A DNA stretch of 64,000 nucleotides from Burhinus oedicnemus (Eukaryota > Chordata > Aves > Charadriiformes > Burhinidae): contig VFFE01007669.1 in assembly GCA_008921705.1 (NCBI GenBank), forward strand, positions 4,078,131 to 4,142,130. Reading direction: 5' to 3'. Both the position numbers and the translations under genes were made by a program. This document shows, in pieces, positions 13,052 to 26,740 of the stretch (positions are counted from its first letter, which is position 1; the number at the start of each line of letters is the position of its first letter). A model generated the notes under the pieces. It searched no databases, was not told where the DNA came from, and saw only the letters and a program-made list of their open reading frames with translations.

Positions 13052-16000
13052 ATGAGCTGAGAGCGGATTCAGGAAACGGACACTCAGGGACTGAAGCTAT
13101 TAACCAGATTCCAAAGAGTCCTACAGCTGTGTGTTGCAGACTAATTCCTCCTCTAGCTCTACCTGCTACTGTGAACTGGAATAAACACCCGGAATAAACA
13201 CCCTCTGCAGGGGTCATTCTAAATGTACCACGTCACCCTCCAAATCTGGAAACCTGCAAAGCTATTCTGCTATATATAAATTGTCTAGGAGTCAGCATAT
13301 AGAGGAATCCACCAGCATTGCAACAGAAGATTAATTCCAGTGCTTTTGCCACAGGAAGTGAACAGTTGGACTTCCTCGGTAACCTTGAATAAGCTACATT
13401 CTCCTGTCTCTCGGCTGTCATGCGGGATAGCACATCCTCCACTTGTAAGGGTGCTGAGAGGCATTAATGCTCCCGATACTGATACTGACAGCTCCACATG
13501 GCCAAGCACAAATATCATGGGACAGCACAAATATCACAGGAGCACCACAGAATACTCTAGTCCTGTATGCATAACACAATACTTATTTGTAAACTACCAT
13601 TCTTTCAAATACTACTACAATTATTTATCAATCCAGTCTCATTTTTGTCTATTTATTCTGCCACTTTCTGCTTTGCTCCAGAGGCTTCTGTATATAATCA
13701 AGCCACAAACATGTTTTGCTTTGTTTTAAATTTTGTTTAATAATTGTTTCCTGACTAGCTTAAACAAAACTAATCTCACATACACACAGACATGTACACA
13801 CAAAAAAACCCATTGTTAACTCTAATTTTAATTTTTTTTTTAAAGGACTGTTCAGTTATTAAACGTTGTAAGTAAAATCATTGCAAAAGAAACCCAAGCA
13901 TCACAAGGCACAGAAACACAGAAATCATGCCTCTGGCACAGAAAACATCCACCTTTGAACTAAATTTCCTATCAAACCAGGACATCAAACAACGTATTTT
14001 TCCCTCAAGCAGCCTATTTGTGAAATCCTCAGGCATCTGGGAGTTCCGGAGGTCTAGCAGAAAGGACAAGCTAGAGTGAAAGAAGTGACCCACAAATCTA
14101 TAACACATTACACGGTGAGTCAGGCAAAGGACAGATAACAACTAAGTCCTGTCTCCTGAGCGCCTTGCCCACATATTGTGCCTTGAAGCTGGCAAGGAGG
14201 GCCCGCAGCCCAGTGTGGTAAATAAATGAGGTTGAGGATGAGCTACCTTAGGGCTGGATGTTACTGGTATCACAGATCGACAGTCAAGCTTGTGAGGACA
14301 CAGTTCATTCTCCTAAAGCTTGAACCATTCACAGCACAAAAGAAAAAGGATGGTTTCAGGACACTTTTTTCAAACATCCCACTGCCATAACAGTTCTTCC
14401 CTCTCTGTATTTTGGGGCTAAAGAGAAGGTCAGTCCCTCTCTTGAGCATTGTAAGTAACTCGCTCTTTGCTGGTTGAAGTTAATACCATTTCCATAGATA
14501 TCTGTGACCCCAAATTTCTCCCCTTGCTCTTTTGTGACACTAAGGGCACAGGAAGAGGATTTCCCAGCAATGAGCCAGAAAAACACTTACAAACTGAAGC
14601 CAAAAAGCAAATCAAACTCTGATCTCCCTTTGCCTGCCCATCGTTTGCCTTTTAATTCTTCTTTAGTTAGTAAGCACAGCCAAAATAGACCTTTTCCTTG
14701 TTTTAATTTGCTTATTTCTTTGTTTCTGATAGAAGAAATACATCCTTCCTGCAGAAGAACCAACTCCACGCTTCTATAAATAGAATCTACTTGGGTAGAT
14801 GGACATTCCTTTGAGAGGTTTCCTAAGACAACTAATTGTAAAAAAGGAAGACTAGAAGAGCCAGAAACAAAACTTTTTTGTCTCACAAAGCTATTGAGGA
14901 GCAAAGACATTTATTTGGATAATTTTTCAATGGAACTTTTAAGGAATGTGAAGCCACTACTTATTTTATGTGAAGCACAGTAATCGACAAGCATAGGGTT
15001 AAACCTATCAGTAACCTAGCGAAGCAGAGTAAAGACAAATTTGCTAAAGTGTACAGTGAGACACTGTTAACCAAACACTGTTCCTTCAAAATAAATGCTC
15101 ACATACAAAAATATGTCACCTATTGCTGTGCTATGTAAGCAGGTTTCAATACTGAACAGCCCAGTGATTTACAGATGCCTGGGTTATAGAAGAAAAAGAG
15201 CACAGATGGCTCGTCAGCACTATAGAAGGGTTTGGCAGATGACCTGAAAAGACAGGGAAGCTACTAAGGATGAGCTGAACATACCAGTGGCCCTTTCATA
15301 CCATACCTGAATTGTGAACTACAATTGTGAATTAGTCCAAGAGCATGTAAGATTCTTGAATTTCACAGAGTGTTTAGTATCTTACCATTTTAACTGTATA
15401 GTCTTGATTTTAAAATTTGGCTTTGTATTTCACAGGGGAAAAAAAAAGAGAATTATTAATTTCTGATAACAAGTGTGCACACACACAAAAATATATCTAT
15501 ATACATGTCTCTTTCTGCTTTGTATGAAGGATTTGATGTGTGAAATGTGACCATCCCAAACTCTGCTAAGAAATAGCACAAACTAAACAATTGCAATCTC
15601 ACATTACAGAAAGTGAGGGAAAAAAGGGAAAAAAAAAAACCCAAAAACCAACCAGTGTCGGGCACAAGGAATAGGTATTCACAGTGAAACAAAAAGAAAA
15701 TGAATGTCCCTCAGTCTATGGACTGATGATAGGTTTGCCATGATTGTTTTTTCCCCCTGGGAGATTATGTCTCTCAGGAGGTGACATCCACTTAAGGGAC
15801 AATGAACCACTATTTATATAAATGTCCATCAAGGAAACTCTCTAAACAATTGCAAATATTGACCGACATGCAGCAGATTAATTTGGCTTCACTGTCATCG
15901 GGATATATTGTAGACAGCTATTGTGGAATGGCAGATCTTTTACATTCATACTTGACACACCACAATTGAACATGGAATTTCCGTCAACAACAAAAGAAGC

Positions 16001-16484
16001 GTTTAATAGTCACTTTGCTTCCCTAACAGAGACATATGCCTTCCTAATAACGTAAAGACAAGCAGGATTTTTTCTAACAAATACTGAGAGATCTTTTTGT
16101 CATAATACTAGACATTACCTATGTAAACAGTACAATCCCGTGCTAACAAAAGGTTCCTGCTTTGTCTCCACAAGGAATATCTCCAGTAGATCCCGAAACA
16201 CAAATCTGTATTCTGCTACAATTGTTTAAATGTGAGGGGACATCAAGGTCAGTAACATGCAGAAGCATTTCCCTCAGTTGCAAGAGCTGCTTCAATGTCG
16301 GGCTTGTTTGTCTTTATTAACATGGGAAGTCCTTGAATTCAACTGCAAAGCAATTACAATAGTCTCAAATCTAAGTTAAGAAAGTGTCTGTTGTCAACCC
16401 CTGAAACAGGGCAAGATAGCACTGAGAGGAGGATATTGCATCCCACTGCTGCCTCTGTGCTAAAGATCACAAACTCTATCTCCT
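13052..16484. other. Intergenic, one candidate regulatory patch
   Basis: AT-rich sequence with no supported gene. A short direct repeat (AGCACAAATATCA twice) lies at about 13,505-13,536. The 15,730-16,030 part is dense in motifs and is listed separately. Confidence 0.5.
15730..16030. promoter_or_regulatory. Candidate conserved regulatory element
   Basis: Complex, repeat-free sequence with an ATTTATATAAAT block, CAATTGCAAATATTG, GATTAATTTGG (TAATT core at 15879-15883), CTATTGTGG and CAATTGAAC. The clustering of SOX/POU/homeodomain-like cores over 300 bp is the strongest in the left half of the window. Confidence 0.35.
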
Positions 16485-17853
16485 CATAGAATCATAGAAT
16501 GGTTAGAGTTGGAAAGGACCTTGAAGATCATCTAGTTCCAACCCTCTGGCATGGGCAGGGACACCTCCCACTGGACCTGGTTGCTCAAAGCCCCATCCAA
16601 CCTGGCCCTGAACACCTCCAGGGACGGGGCCTCCACAACGTCTCTGGGCAACCTGTTCCAGTGCCTCACCACCCTCAGAGGAAAAATTTCTTCCTAGCAG
16701 CTAATCTAAATCTACCCTCTTTCAGTTTAAAACCATTACCCCTAGTCCTATCACTACACTCCCTGATAAAGAGTCCCTCCTCATCTTTCCTGTAGGCCTC
16801 CTTTAGGTACTGAAAGGCTGCCATAAGGTCTCTCCAGAGCCTTCTCTTGTCCAGGCTGAACAACCCCAACTCTCTCAGCCTGTCCTAATAGCAGAGGTGC
16901 TCCAGCCCTCTGATCATCTTCGTGGCCCTCCTCCCCTCCTCTGGACTCACTCCATCAGGTCCATGTCCTTTTTATCTTGGGGACCCCAGAGCTGGATGCA
17001 GTACTCCAGATGAGGTCTCACAAGAGCGGAGTAGAGGGGCAGTATCACCTCCCTCGACCTGCTGGCCATGCTTCTTTTGATGCAGCCCAGGATGTGGTTG
17101 GCTTTCTGGGCTGCAAGTGCACATTGCCAGCTCATGTTAAACTTCTCATCAACCAACACCCCCAAGTCCTTCTCCTCAGGGCTGCTTTCAATCCATTCTC
17201 CACCCAGCCTCTGCCCATTTGTGCATGGGATTGCCCTGACCCACGTGCAGGACGTTGTACTTGGAGTTGTTGAACTTCATGAGGTTTGCACAGGCCCACT
17301 TCTCAAGCCTATCTAGGTCCCTCTGGATGGCATCCCTTCCCTCCAGCGTGTCAACCGCTCCACACAGCTTGGTGTCATCAGCAAACTTGCTGAGAGTGCA
17401 CTCAATCCCAACATCCATGTCACCAACAAAGACGTTAAATAGTACCGGTCCCAGTACCAACCCCTGAGGAATGCCACTCGTAACTGCTTGCCACTTGGAC
17501 ATCAAGCCATTGATCGCAACTCTGAGTGTGGCCTTCCAGGCGATTCCTTATCCACTGAGTGGTCCATCTGTCAAATCCATGTCTCTCCAATTTAGAGACA
17601 AGGATGTGGTGTGGGACAGTGTCAAATGCTTTGCACAAGTCCACGTAGATTATGTCAGTTGCTCTTCCCTTCCACCAACGCTGTAACGACATGCCACCAA
17701 ATGTGTCAGACACAACTTGCCTTAAGTGAAGCCATGTTGGCTGTCACCAATCACCTCCTTATTTTCCATGTGCCTTAGCATAGCTTCCAGGAGGATCTGC
17801 TCCATGATCTTGCCAGGCACAGAGGCGAGACTGACCTGCCTATAATTCCCTCA
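16485..17853 (-). mobile_element. CR1 LINE, 5'-truncated, degraded
   Basis: The 3' end at 16485 has the avian CR1 tail (two ATTCTATG units on the minus strand). Reading leftward on the minus strand, broken frames cover the reverse-transcriptase C-terminal half. They include an AFDTVPH block near 17,620, the [11 protein letters not shown] block, the catalytic FADD (17374-17385) and the C-terminal CR1 domain. Frames are interrupted by stops and shifts, so it is inactive. Homology fades at about 17,853-17,890, the truncation point; the endonuclease region is absent. Confidence 0.93.
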
Positions 17854-18217
17854 CCTTTGGCAGCTTTCCTTATGGAACTGTAGCTCTACAATCCTGGGAC
17901 AAATGGAAATTTGTCAAGACTCACTGGAAGACATTCATTGCTATGACACAGGCAGGACAGCAGTATTTGGAATAGGATGCAGCAGAATGACTAATACCCC
18001 GTTTTCAGAAAGATCAAGTAGGTACAGTTTCTTTGACCTCTGTACAGTTTTGGATGCTCAATACCTGAAAACCAGACCACGAGAGGAACTCAGAAAACAA
18101 AACCAGACAACGACTTTGTCTTGCTCCCACTTATCCACACCCTTTTTGAGTCTAGTAATTTTAGCATTATACTCTTAATTGGCATGATACTCATATTCCT
18201 ATCTGAGATTTAAAGGA

Positions 18218-18220
<3 letters not shown>

Positions 18221-18248
<28 letters not shown>
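18221..18248. repeat. (GT)14 microsatellite
   Basis: Fourteen uninterrupted GT units. No further structure. Confidence 0.98.
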
Positions 18249-18524
18249 ACACCAATGTTAAACAGGAGGATGTAGCAGCAGGAAACTGATAATCAAAACA
18301 TTTTTCTTTTGTAATGCATTTTAGTTTGTCATCAGGACTTGATTTTGAACAAGTTTCAGAGATGTAAATCCTTGCTTTATTCTGCTTACTTCACCCTTTC
18401 AAGCACTCCAGCAGGAGAGAAGGAAAGTTGTTGTGAAGCAGGATAATTAGGGACTTATACTGTAATTGTTAAAGCACTGAGCACAAAGGCAATACTAAGA
18501 CAAGCTGCCTGAAGCTTTTTTGGC

Positions 18525-18640
18525 CGTGGGAAGTGGCGTTACCAAGGTAATCACTTTCAAACTGTCCAGCAAGACTGCTGGGGAACTCTGTACGGAGATG
18601 GATGTGTAAGCCAAAGCGAACTTCCTGAAAAAGAGAACAC
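18525..18640. promoter_or_regulatory. Candidate regulatory element with X-box-like palindrome
   Basis: GTTACCAAGGTAAT at 18538-18551 is a near-perfect inverted repeat close to the RFX X-box consensus. It sits in a repeat-free, moderately GC-rich patch. Binding is inferred from motif shape only. Confidence 0.3.
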
Positions 18641-20559
18641 GGGCATTCACTGATGGTTTGTAGGACTTCCATGTTTTGTCTTAAATATGTATTTCTAGCT
18701 TGCTGAAAGTTGGAAAGCTGAGCTCATTGTGAACATTTAAGATCCTTCCCTATCACATCCTGAATCTTGCAGTTGATTTGAAAATCAGATGGGGGTAAAG
18801 GAAAGTAGCTTGAGAATCACTGAGATGCTAACCAAATTACAGACAGGTTGGGTATGGGTTGTATATAAATGCTTAGGGGTGAAAGTGCAAGGAACCACAC
18901 TTTTCCCACACTGCAGATAAATAAATTTGCAGTACTTGTGCTTTTCTGCATTGGCCCCTTGTAGCAGCTCCTTCGGTGCCAGTGCTATTGTTGTGCTTGG
19001 CTGCAGGAATGCAGCCCATCACTCAGCTGCACTGCCCCTCCACGTGAGGAGGATGGGAGCCTGACAGCTACTACACTTAACTCTTAAGATCCGCACAGAG
19101 GCTGTGCTTTTAATTCTGGAGATACACAGTGAAGCATCCAGTCTTCAGCAAGATAGCAGTTGTTACACTAATGTGAGGCCTCACTGTGCTAATTGCTGCT
19201 TGAACAAGTCACAGGAGAGCCAACTCCTGCCGCACACTATCTAGCTGTTAGATGATCCTGCCACAGAAGGTAGACAAAAACCACACGCATTGTTTGCAGA
19301 TGGAAGGAGGCAACATGAAAGGAAGGGTGACAGCAACAACAAAAGGGCAGATGCGGGTTTCCTGACCAGCCGCAAAAAAGGGGCACAGTATTGCAGCAGT
19401 GTCCCTGTGCTTTTCACATGGTGGCGTGGCACTACCCTTGTCTGCTGGGGGATGTGCAAGGAGGACACCAGAGCCTACAAATGACTCTGCTGGTCTAGCA
19501 TCCCTGGAAGAAGCAGGAAGGGTTTTCAGCACATGGTGTTAATGTGCCTCCTTTTTGCTGCATTTTCCACTTTCAGATAGCCATCATGCTTATTATCCCA
19601 AGGTACGAAAAAACCCAAAAAACCCGCAGAGACAAGATGCAGTCTCATTTTAGATGATGTTTACATTTGTCCATTTTATGTGAATCAAGCCATGCCACAA
19701 AATTATCTAGGAGCCACTTGAAAGGTTTTCAGTTCATTAACAGAAGTTGTCAGACATCCCATTTGCACAGGGCCTATGGATACAGTTACATAAAGGTGGA
19801 AGGATCTCCAGCATTTTTCCTCCTAACACCCTGTATTCAAAGCTAGAAGTAACTGTCTTTATGTACATGATTTTAACTGTATTTCTATGCTCAGGCTGCA
19901 CAGGACATTTGTCACAGTATGTATTTTCTCAAGCCTACATATCCTAGCCTCAAGTTATCAATCAACACTTTACCTCAACACTAGAAAGTATCTAGTAAAC
20001 AGCTTCTCAGAATTTTCTCATCGTAACCAAATGTGAACCCCCATGAAAGGAGGGAAGCACATTTTAGAGCTAAGAAGCCTTTGTTAAGGACATAAAAGTT
20101 GCCATGACCTGTCTCTTCCTAAATTTATACAGCTGTGAATTCAGCACTTCAAATTATCTCAGCTGCCACTATATCCAATTCTGCATCAAGGGATACTCCT
20201 GCACTTCCAGCATTTTTTTTTTTCCGCTTGAGTTCTTTAGACATTTACATTTTAAAAAAAACTCACTAGAATGTGACCAAGTCTTAAAGGTATTTAAAAG
20301 ATGAGAATGTCTTCTCTTCCCACCTTTAAAATGCTTTGGGGTTTTTTTGGTATGGTTTTTTTTGTGTGGGTTTTTTAGTAGGAATGAGTATTGAATGCAG
20401 TTCTTTTTCATCCTTAAAGGGTCCAACTCTATCAGATTTCAAGCCTAACAGAGACAAGACACACTGTAAAATTGTAAGCAGTCTTCATTCCTTATTGACA
20501 TCGTTCTTGAAAAATGGTAATCCTTTAACCTTGCAACATCATTTCTCAGGGGGCTGATT

Positions 20560-20700
20560 AAATGAAAAGTCTGGTTTGGTCAATGGTAATTATAGCTGCA
20601 GACCTCAAGGTAACCTTTAATGTGTACATTCTGCCTTGCGCACAATGCCAATTAAATGGTTGACTGTCATTCCTTAGTTTCACCTAAAATTACATTCTCT
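20560..20700. promoter_or_regulatory. Candidate conserved regulatory element
   Basis: This patch contains TAATTA (20587-20592), a CAAGGTAACC block, TTTAATG, a TTGCGCACAA palindrome-like C/EBP core and ATTAAATGG (20651-20659). TAATTA is the preferred DLX homeodomain core, which would allow auto- or cross-regulation. Not tested for conservation. Confidence 0.33.
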
Positions 20701-20952
20701 TAGAAGATAAAATATTGCCAATACAATTTACAATATGTCTCTTCAAACTGCAATACCAAACTAAGATTTATTTCTTCCAGGTCAAGAAAGGTTGAAAGAA
20801 AAAAAAAAAATCTCTAAAACTTAATTTGTAAAATACCTTTGAAATAGAAGAAACACAGGTTTAAGACATCGGGTGGTTTGTTGTTTTTTTCCTTCCTTTC
20901 ATACATGGGTTGTGTGGGGTGGGAGGGGGGGCAGTGTTTGGAGGGTCTGGGC

Positions 20953-20983
20953 GGGTTTGGTTTGGTTTGGTTTGTTTGTTTTT
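20953..20983. repeat. (GGTTT)n-like T/G-rich repeat
   Basis: Several GGTTT and GTTT units in series follow a G-rich stretch; T/G-rich DNA also lies at 20,339-20,385. Low-complexity only. Confidence 0.85.
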
Positions 20984-22439
20984 AGTTTCCTGCCATTTAT
21001 CTTTCTCTCTGTGTAGCTAGCTCTTCCCCTGGTGCTCTTGTGTTAAACTAGATCTTTCTGAGGTTCAGAAAAGTACTGATCTTTCAAATACCCAGGATAA
21101 ACAGTGTCTCAGGCCATATGTCTCCCTATCTTGTCATCAGTGTTGTTAAATATATTAACAACATTTAGAAAAAAAATAATTTGCAAATTTGTAGCAGACA
21201 CAAACTGAAGAACTTACACAAGGAAGTTACTGAAGAGTAACCCAGAGCATCAGCTCACTGACCTCTGCCTTCCCACACAGGAAAGCCTAGAAAGTTTATA
21301 TCTGCTTTGCTCTTCCCTATTAGTTTTACATCAGTGAAGCAGAGGCTGATAACACATTTCTTCCAGCTGTTTCTAATAGGAAATCAAAGTGAGGCCTAAC
21401 AGTTTCACTTAACAGTGATTTGAGTCACATTTCAAATTTCTCATTGAAAGTGTTTGTTCTTTACTATTTAATAACATAATTCTTCAAAGATAAAGTAGAT
21501 TTTAAATAGTTTGTAGTTAATTTTGTTAGGCTCTGCTCAACTATAAGATATTTTAATAGCATTACGCTTCTACTCCGTTCCCCACTATGCACAAAGAAAT
21601 ACAGTACTTTACAAAAGACAAACTTGTAAGTCAAGACAGAAGTCAGAGCAAAGGAAGTATCATTTCAGAGCACAGCCCTTCTTTCAATTGATGGATTGTA
21701 GTAGAGTAAAAGTGAACAGAAGATGCCCTCCCATTATTTGGTGATGAACTACTCCATACTTATATCCACTGTAAGTGAGTGTCTGGTCTTGCTAAATGAA
21801 TTTGAAAATTACAGTGTAAAGATTCTGGTAAACAAACAATTCTTTGTTTTGCTACATGCTGTTTTCCCCAATAAAATAATGGGTAAACATAGGCAACTAT
21901 AGCACTTGTGAAGTCAGACTTTTGTTTTCCATCATACAGCATTTTTCAAACACTCTCCAAGCTCAACTGCGAAAGACACAGACATATTTATAGAAATGCT
22001 ACAGATATCAAAGATACAGTCTTTCCACTGTAAAAATATTTAAGCCCCATCATTAACCCGTATACCCTACTGGTGCCAACATTCTACAGAAATTGCCGTT
22101 TTTAATTTTACAATCCTTTGCAGTTTGAAATACATCACTGCATGGCACATGCATGACAGCAAACCACCTCTCACCCAGGTTAAGTATATTAATCATCAGT
22201 ATGTTTAGTCCTGTTCGCACATATGCGTGACAGATATACAGACATAAGAAATTATCATAAAATCAACTGCATTTATATTTAATGTAATACTTAAACTTAC
22301 ATATATTTCAATTGAACTGTTATGAATAAGTGTGCAAGCCAGAGTAATGTCTTGTTCGTAATCACACTAGTTTTAAAGGTATTCTAGGGAACAATTTCCC
22401 ATGTTTTTACACAGATATTCCCAAGTGCTTGGTAATAAT

Positions 22440-22610
22440 CTCCTAACACTGCTGAGAAAAGCTGACATCAATGGCATCATTTCCCAGACAGCATCACCAC
22501 CCATATGACTGCAGCAATAAGGATCACCATCAGCCGTGTGATCATTATGAAGCCCCAAGCGAGATCAGACTAATGAGCACTGTTGCCATAGCAGGGGGCT
22601 GGGATGAGGG
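22440..22610. promoter_or_regulatory. Candidate conserved regulatory element
   Basis: A repeat-free 170-bp stretch of balanced composition carries ATCAATGG, CATATG, GTGATCATTATGA, GACTAATGAGC and GTTGCCATAGCA. The last resembles an RFX half-palindrome. The text stands out from AT-rich neighbours. Confidence 0.3.
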
Positions 22611-23329
22611 CAGGAGTGACCACTAGGTTCGCTCCCTCTCTCCAGCACAGGACAAAGATTCCCAGATTCAACCCATGCAACAGGGACTAAAACATGCACT
22701 ACACCGATTTTAGAAACCAGCATTTTGGCACAAACACAGGAGCATCACAGAGTGAAGATGCATGTTGTATTAGAGCGGTCGCCCCTAAACCAGAGTGGCA
22801 GTGACAGAGAGGCATTGCTTTAGAAGTCATCACAGATTCTGGTTCCCTCCCAGTTCTTCAAAGAATGTATAGGTTTATTGGGGTTCCCCCCCATTCTCTT
22901 CATTAAAATCATCTTACCATCACTAATATACTGTTCTATTAAGAAAGGTTTATCTGGGTAAACTGAATAAAGAATAAGAAAGTGTCTTGATGCCACAAAG
23001 AGTAGCTACACAGAAAAGTTGCATTAGCGTAACTAAAATGGAAACTGCACTTCCTCAAAAATATGCTGGCCAAATTTCTTACTCCTTCATTCAAGTAAAA
23101 ATGATTTAGCATCCATTAAGAGTTAGAAAAATGAAATCTTAATAGAAAAACACACTAAAAACATTTGAAGAAAATATATTATCAATCAAAAAACAGAAGT
23201 GCTAATGGCAATATTTACTGCATTTTTCTCCATTTCTCCACCTTTCCTTTGGCAGCATATCCACAAAGACATGGAGAAAATTTGGAAATGTTTCATATCA
23301 CTTATTGTCTAGATAAATATTATTTTCTT

Positions 23330-23410
23330 TTATGAAAAGTGAAATGCATGTGCATCATGCATAAATTGGCTGACGTCACTACAATTACGACACAGTGACT
23401 CCTTCAAACC
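23330..23410. promoter_or_regulatory. Candidate regulatory element with full CRE
   Basis: A perfect TGACGTCA lies at 23371-23378, 12 bases after an octamer-like ATGCATAAAT and followed by CAATTACGAC. ATGCAT occurs at 23344-23349. This dense group suggests a POU/CREB-type enhancer core. Inference only. Confidence 0.33.
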
Positions 23411-26400
23411 AGAGCAGGAGCTCCAGTAGTACTTCCAGAGCCTCTCCCATTATGTGGGACTTGACTATGAGGTTCTCAAGATTACACATCTAGAATCTTT
23501 CTAAGTGCACATTAGTAGAGTAGAGGTAAAACATCACATCTTGGTTACTAGTAAAACGACATATTGTTCCATGAGCCACTGGAAATATGATGCCTGGTTT
23601 CCTATAGACATGTCCTAGATTTCTTAACCCACTTATCCCCAAGCACTCTGTCCAGCCAGATAAGTGACATATGGGCCATGACGTTTTCACAGCTACATGT
23701 GTGCTGGCTGACCGGCCAGTGCAGGATGCGCCTGCTCATTGACCAGCTGGCTGATGCCTGGCAGAGGCAACTGGGAGCCAAGAGGTAGCTGCCTTTTCTC
23801 AGCAGGGAGCACTAATCGGGCTGTTCTCTTTCACCCAGCTGCTGATTTTCGTTAAATTTGTAGGAACTTAAATATATTTGAGACATCTCATTCCGTTAAA
23901 TTGTGCAGCCAATAGGTTCAAGAGTTACAGTGGACTAAAAGGAAGAAAAAGAGAAAGAATCTGACAGACATGCAGTACAAACATACGTGTTTCTTTGCCA
24001 TTGCAAATCTGGCTGCATATATGCCATCAGGGTTCACCACATATCTCTAGCTAATTTTCACCTCTTTTTCCATTTGTATAATTTTTGCTTTCATTACTCT
24101 CTCACAAATGCTACGATCTTTACTAAATCTTTCCCTACTATTTTTGCCTGTCTTGAAATCCTTCTTTCCCTGTTCAGAAGCTATTTCTGTTTCCAGTTCA
24201 ACCAGGCTTAATAGGTAAGTAGCAACTAGACAGTGGAAACGCATTAAAAATATACAGTTAATAGAGGCATAACAACATACCTCATATTTAAATGTTTTAG
24301 TTAGAGAGATTTATATATCTAAGATTTATACATATGTATTTTAGTGAGAGGGAGAGAGAAACACCTGTTAATCATTTCAAGTTCTGGATCTTCCTCAACA
24401 TGACATAGGACAGCCTGAGCACAGTCTGCCAGTACTGGAAGCTTCTTTCTAGCCCTCATCCATCAAGGTGCAGTTTATATACACTTTTAGAAATAAACCC
24501 CCTAGAGTTTAAGCCCATCATATAAGCCTATAGAAAACACAACCCCGGGTTCATGCCTACTACACAGTAGGGGTTTCCATAATATAAAATGATGTTTCTA
24601 ATATTTCCAGCAAATGCAGTCAAGCATGAATTTCCAGGATTGTACAAATAAGGGTGATTCTCTAGAGCTGATAATAGCAAAAAGAGGGCTCGTGAAGCTC
24701 ATAGGGCTCATATCCACTGACATATATAACAGTAACTTCTTTTGTTATTCACATGTATAGCATAACTGAATGCAATTGCTAGACTATCTGTAACAACCTG
24801 GACAACTGCAATAAAACTGAAAGTGCAGTTTTATAAACAAATCCGTATGAAGATACATCTGAGATGTCATAGCACTGGCAGAATTCCACGGTATTGTTTA
24901 TAGCAATATTATGAGCAAGCCACTTTAAAAAGACTGCAGAAAGTCCAGATGACTGTTTTTAAACTACTAGGTCCAAACTCTCTTCAGAATAGGTATGACT
25001 CCAGTATCCCCACTGTATAAAAAAAAACAGATTCTCTCACCTCAGAGGAGGAAGAGAGTACTCCTAGCCATTACTTCTCTAAAGCCTGGTCTGGGGTTAT
25101 GACAGTTCAATGAAAACATCAGCTCAGTGCCAGGCCACCACCAAAAACTCATTGAGTTATTAAGAACAGCACAGCGAGCAAAAGAAAACAACATGCTGCT
25201 GAATAAACCCATGCTCTTTCCAGACCTTAAGCGCAGTTTAGACTAGTCCCCTTATCTCAACAAGTGAAAGATTCAGAGGAGACAGCAGGGAAGAACAGAG
25301 GTATGAGTCAGCTGGGCAGGTTATGATCCTTCAGACTGGGAAAGTGATGGCTTCAGGAGCAGGTGGCAAAAAAATGGAAAGGAAGAAGGAGAGGATGGAG
25401 AATGCTGTTCATGGTCTCTTCTGATATTGGAGATAGGGCCCAGCAAATGAAGCCATCAGAAGCCAGTTCAGAAAAACATGCACGGCGTTTCCTCACGCAG
25501 CTGACCAAACTGTAGTGATCTGAAACAAGCCATGCCCTGGAGACGTTTAGATAGAGCTGGGGTGGTGTGAAGGAGCAAACACATACTTGGAAGCGAGCCT
25601 GCCTCATGCTGCTAGATAGACAAACCACATCAAGCTCAGGAAACCATCCTGGGCTGAAAACAGTCGGAGGAGTGAGAGCCACCACAGGATAAGAGAGGAG
25701 GCATGGGGAAAAGGCAGTGCCATGTACATTCGACTCTTTGCCTATGAGTTACAGTCACTGTTGGTCCAGACAGGCTGTGATAGCTGTTACTGCTTCCCTA
25801 GGCTCATACTCGCAAGCTGGCTTGCAGCACAGCAAACTCACTACTGATGCTTTCTAACTCAGGTCCACCCCTGTTGCTTTTGCTGAAGTAGTTAGAAATT
25901 GCCATTTCCTGTCCTCGCAGTGTTCTCAGTACTCATGAAAAGCCACACCACAGAGAAAAAAAACCATACCAAACCAGCCACTTACAGTCCTGAATAAGCC
26001 ATGCCAGATAAAGTAATAATATTTTCCAAGGACCATCTTGGGTCAATGTGCTGTCAGCCAAAATGGGCTACCTGACCTTAAAAAAAATAGTTCACCATTT
26101 CAGTTTTCAGAAAGTCACAATGATACAACCCCACACTCAGACATCACCCACTAACCGATCAGGCCAGATTTGCCACTCTGCTGTTGCAGAGCAAAGTCGG
26201 AGCAACTCTGCTGTAGTCTTGGAAAGCATAAAACAAAGCAGTAAAGTGGGGAAGCAGTCCTGGCAACTGTTATTTTGAAGGTACAGAGAAAAAAAAAAAA
26301 AAGAGTCCAGGAGGTACTACAGCGTTTCCATTTGTAACTGATAAAACTGAAAGTGAAATACTCACACTGCCCATGGCTGTATTGGCAGATCTCCTGCCCC

Positions 26401-26740
26401 AACAATTTCCAGCCAAAAACCATCATAGCACCACTCAGCCACACTCCCTTCTGGTCCAGTATCATCATTCCCTACACACAGAGCCAGGCTGATGTGGAGT
26501 GGATTATCAAGACAATTCTTTACAATACAACTCAAAATCATCAAAATAATTTTGCTGGCTTACGCAAGCAGCTCTGTACAACCCTCCCTCCATGACCTGT
26601 TGCAGAAATAGAGTGCAGCTGTTTTGTCCTTCCAGCTGTAGGCTGTTTTCTATGATAAAATTGCACAGTTTCTTTTAGGCAAAATCATGAAGCCATATTA
26701 AGAAAGCTTGTCACTACCCTAAACTCAGTGCATAACCGTT

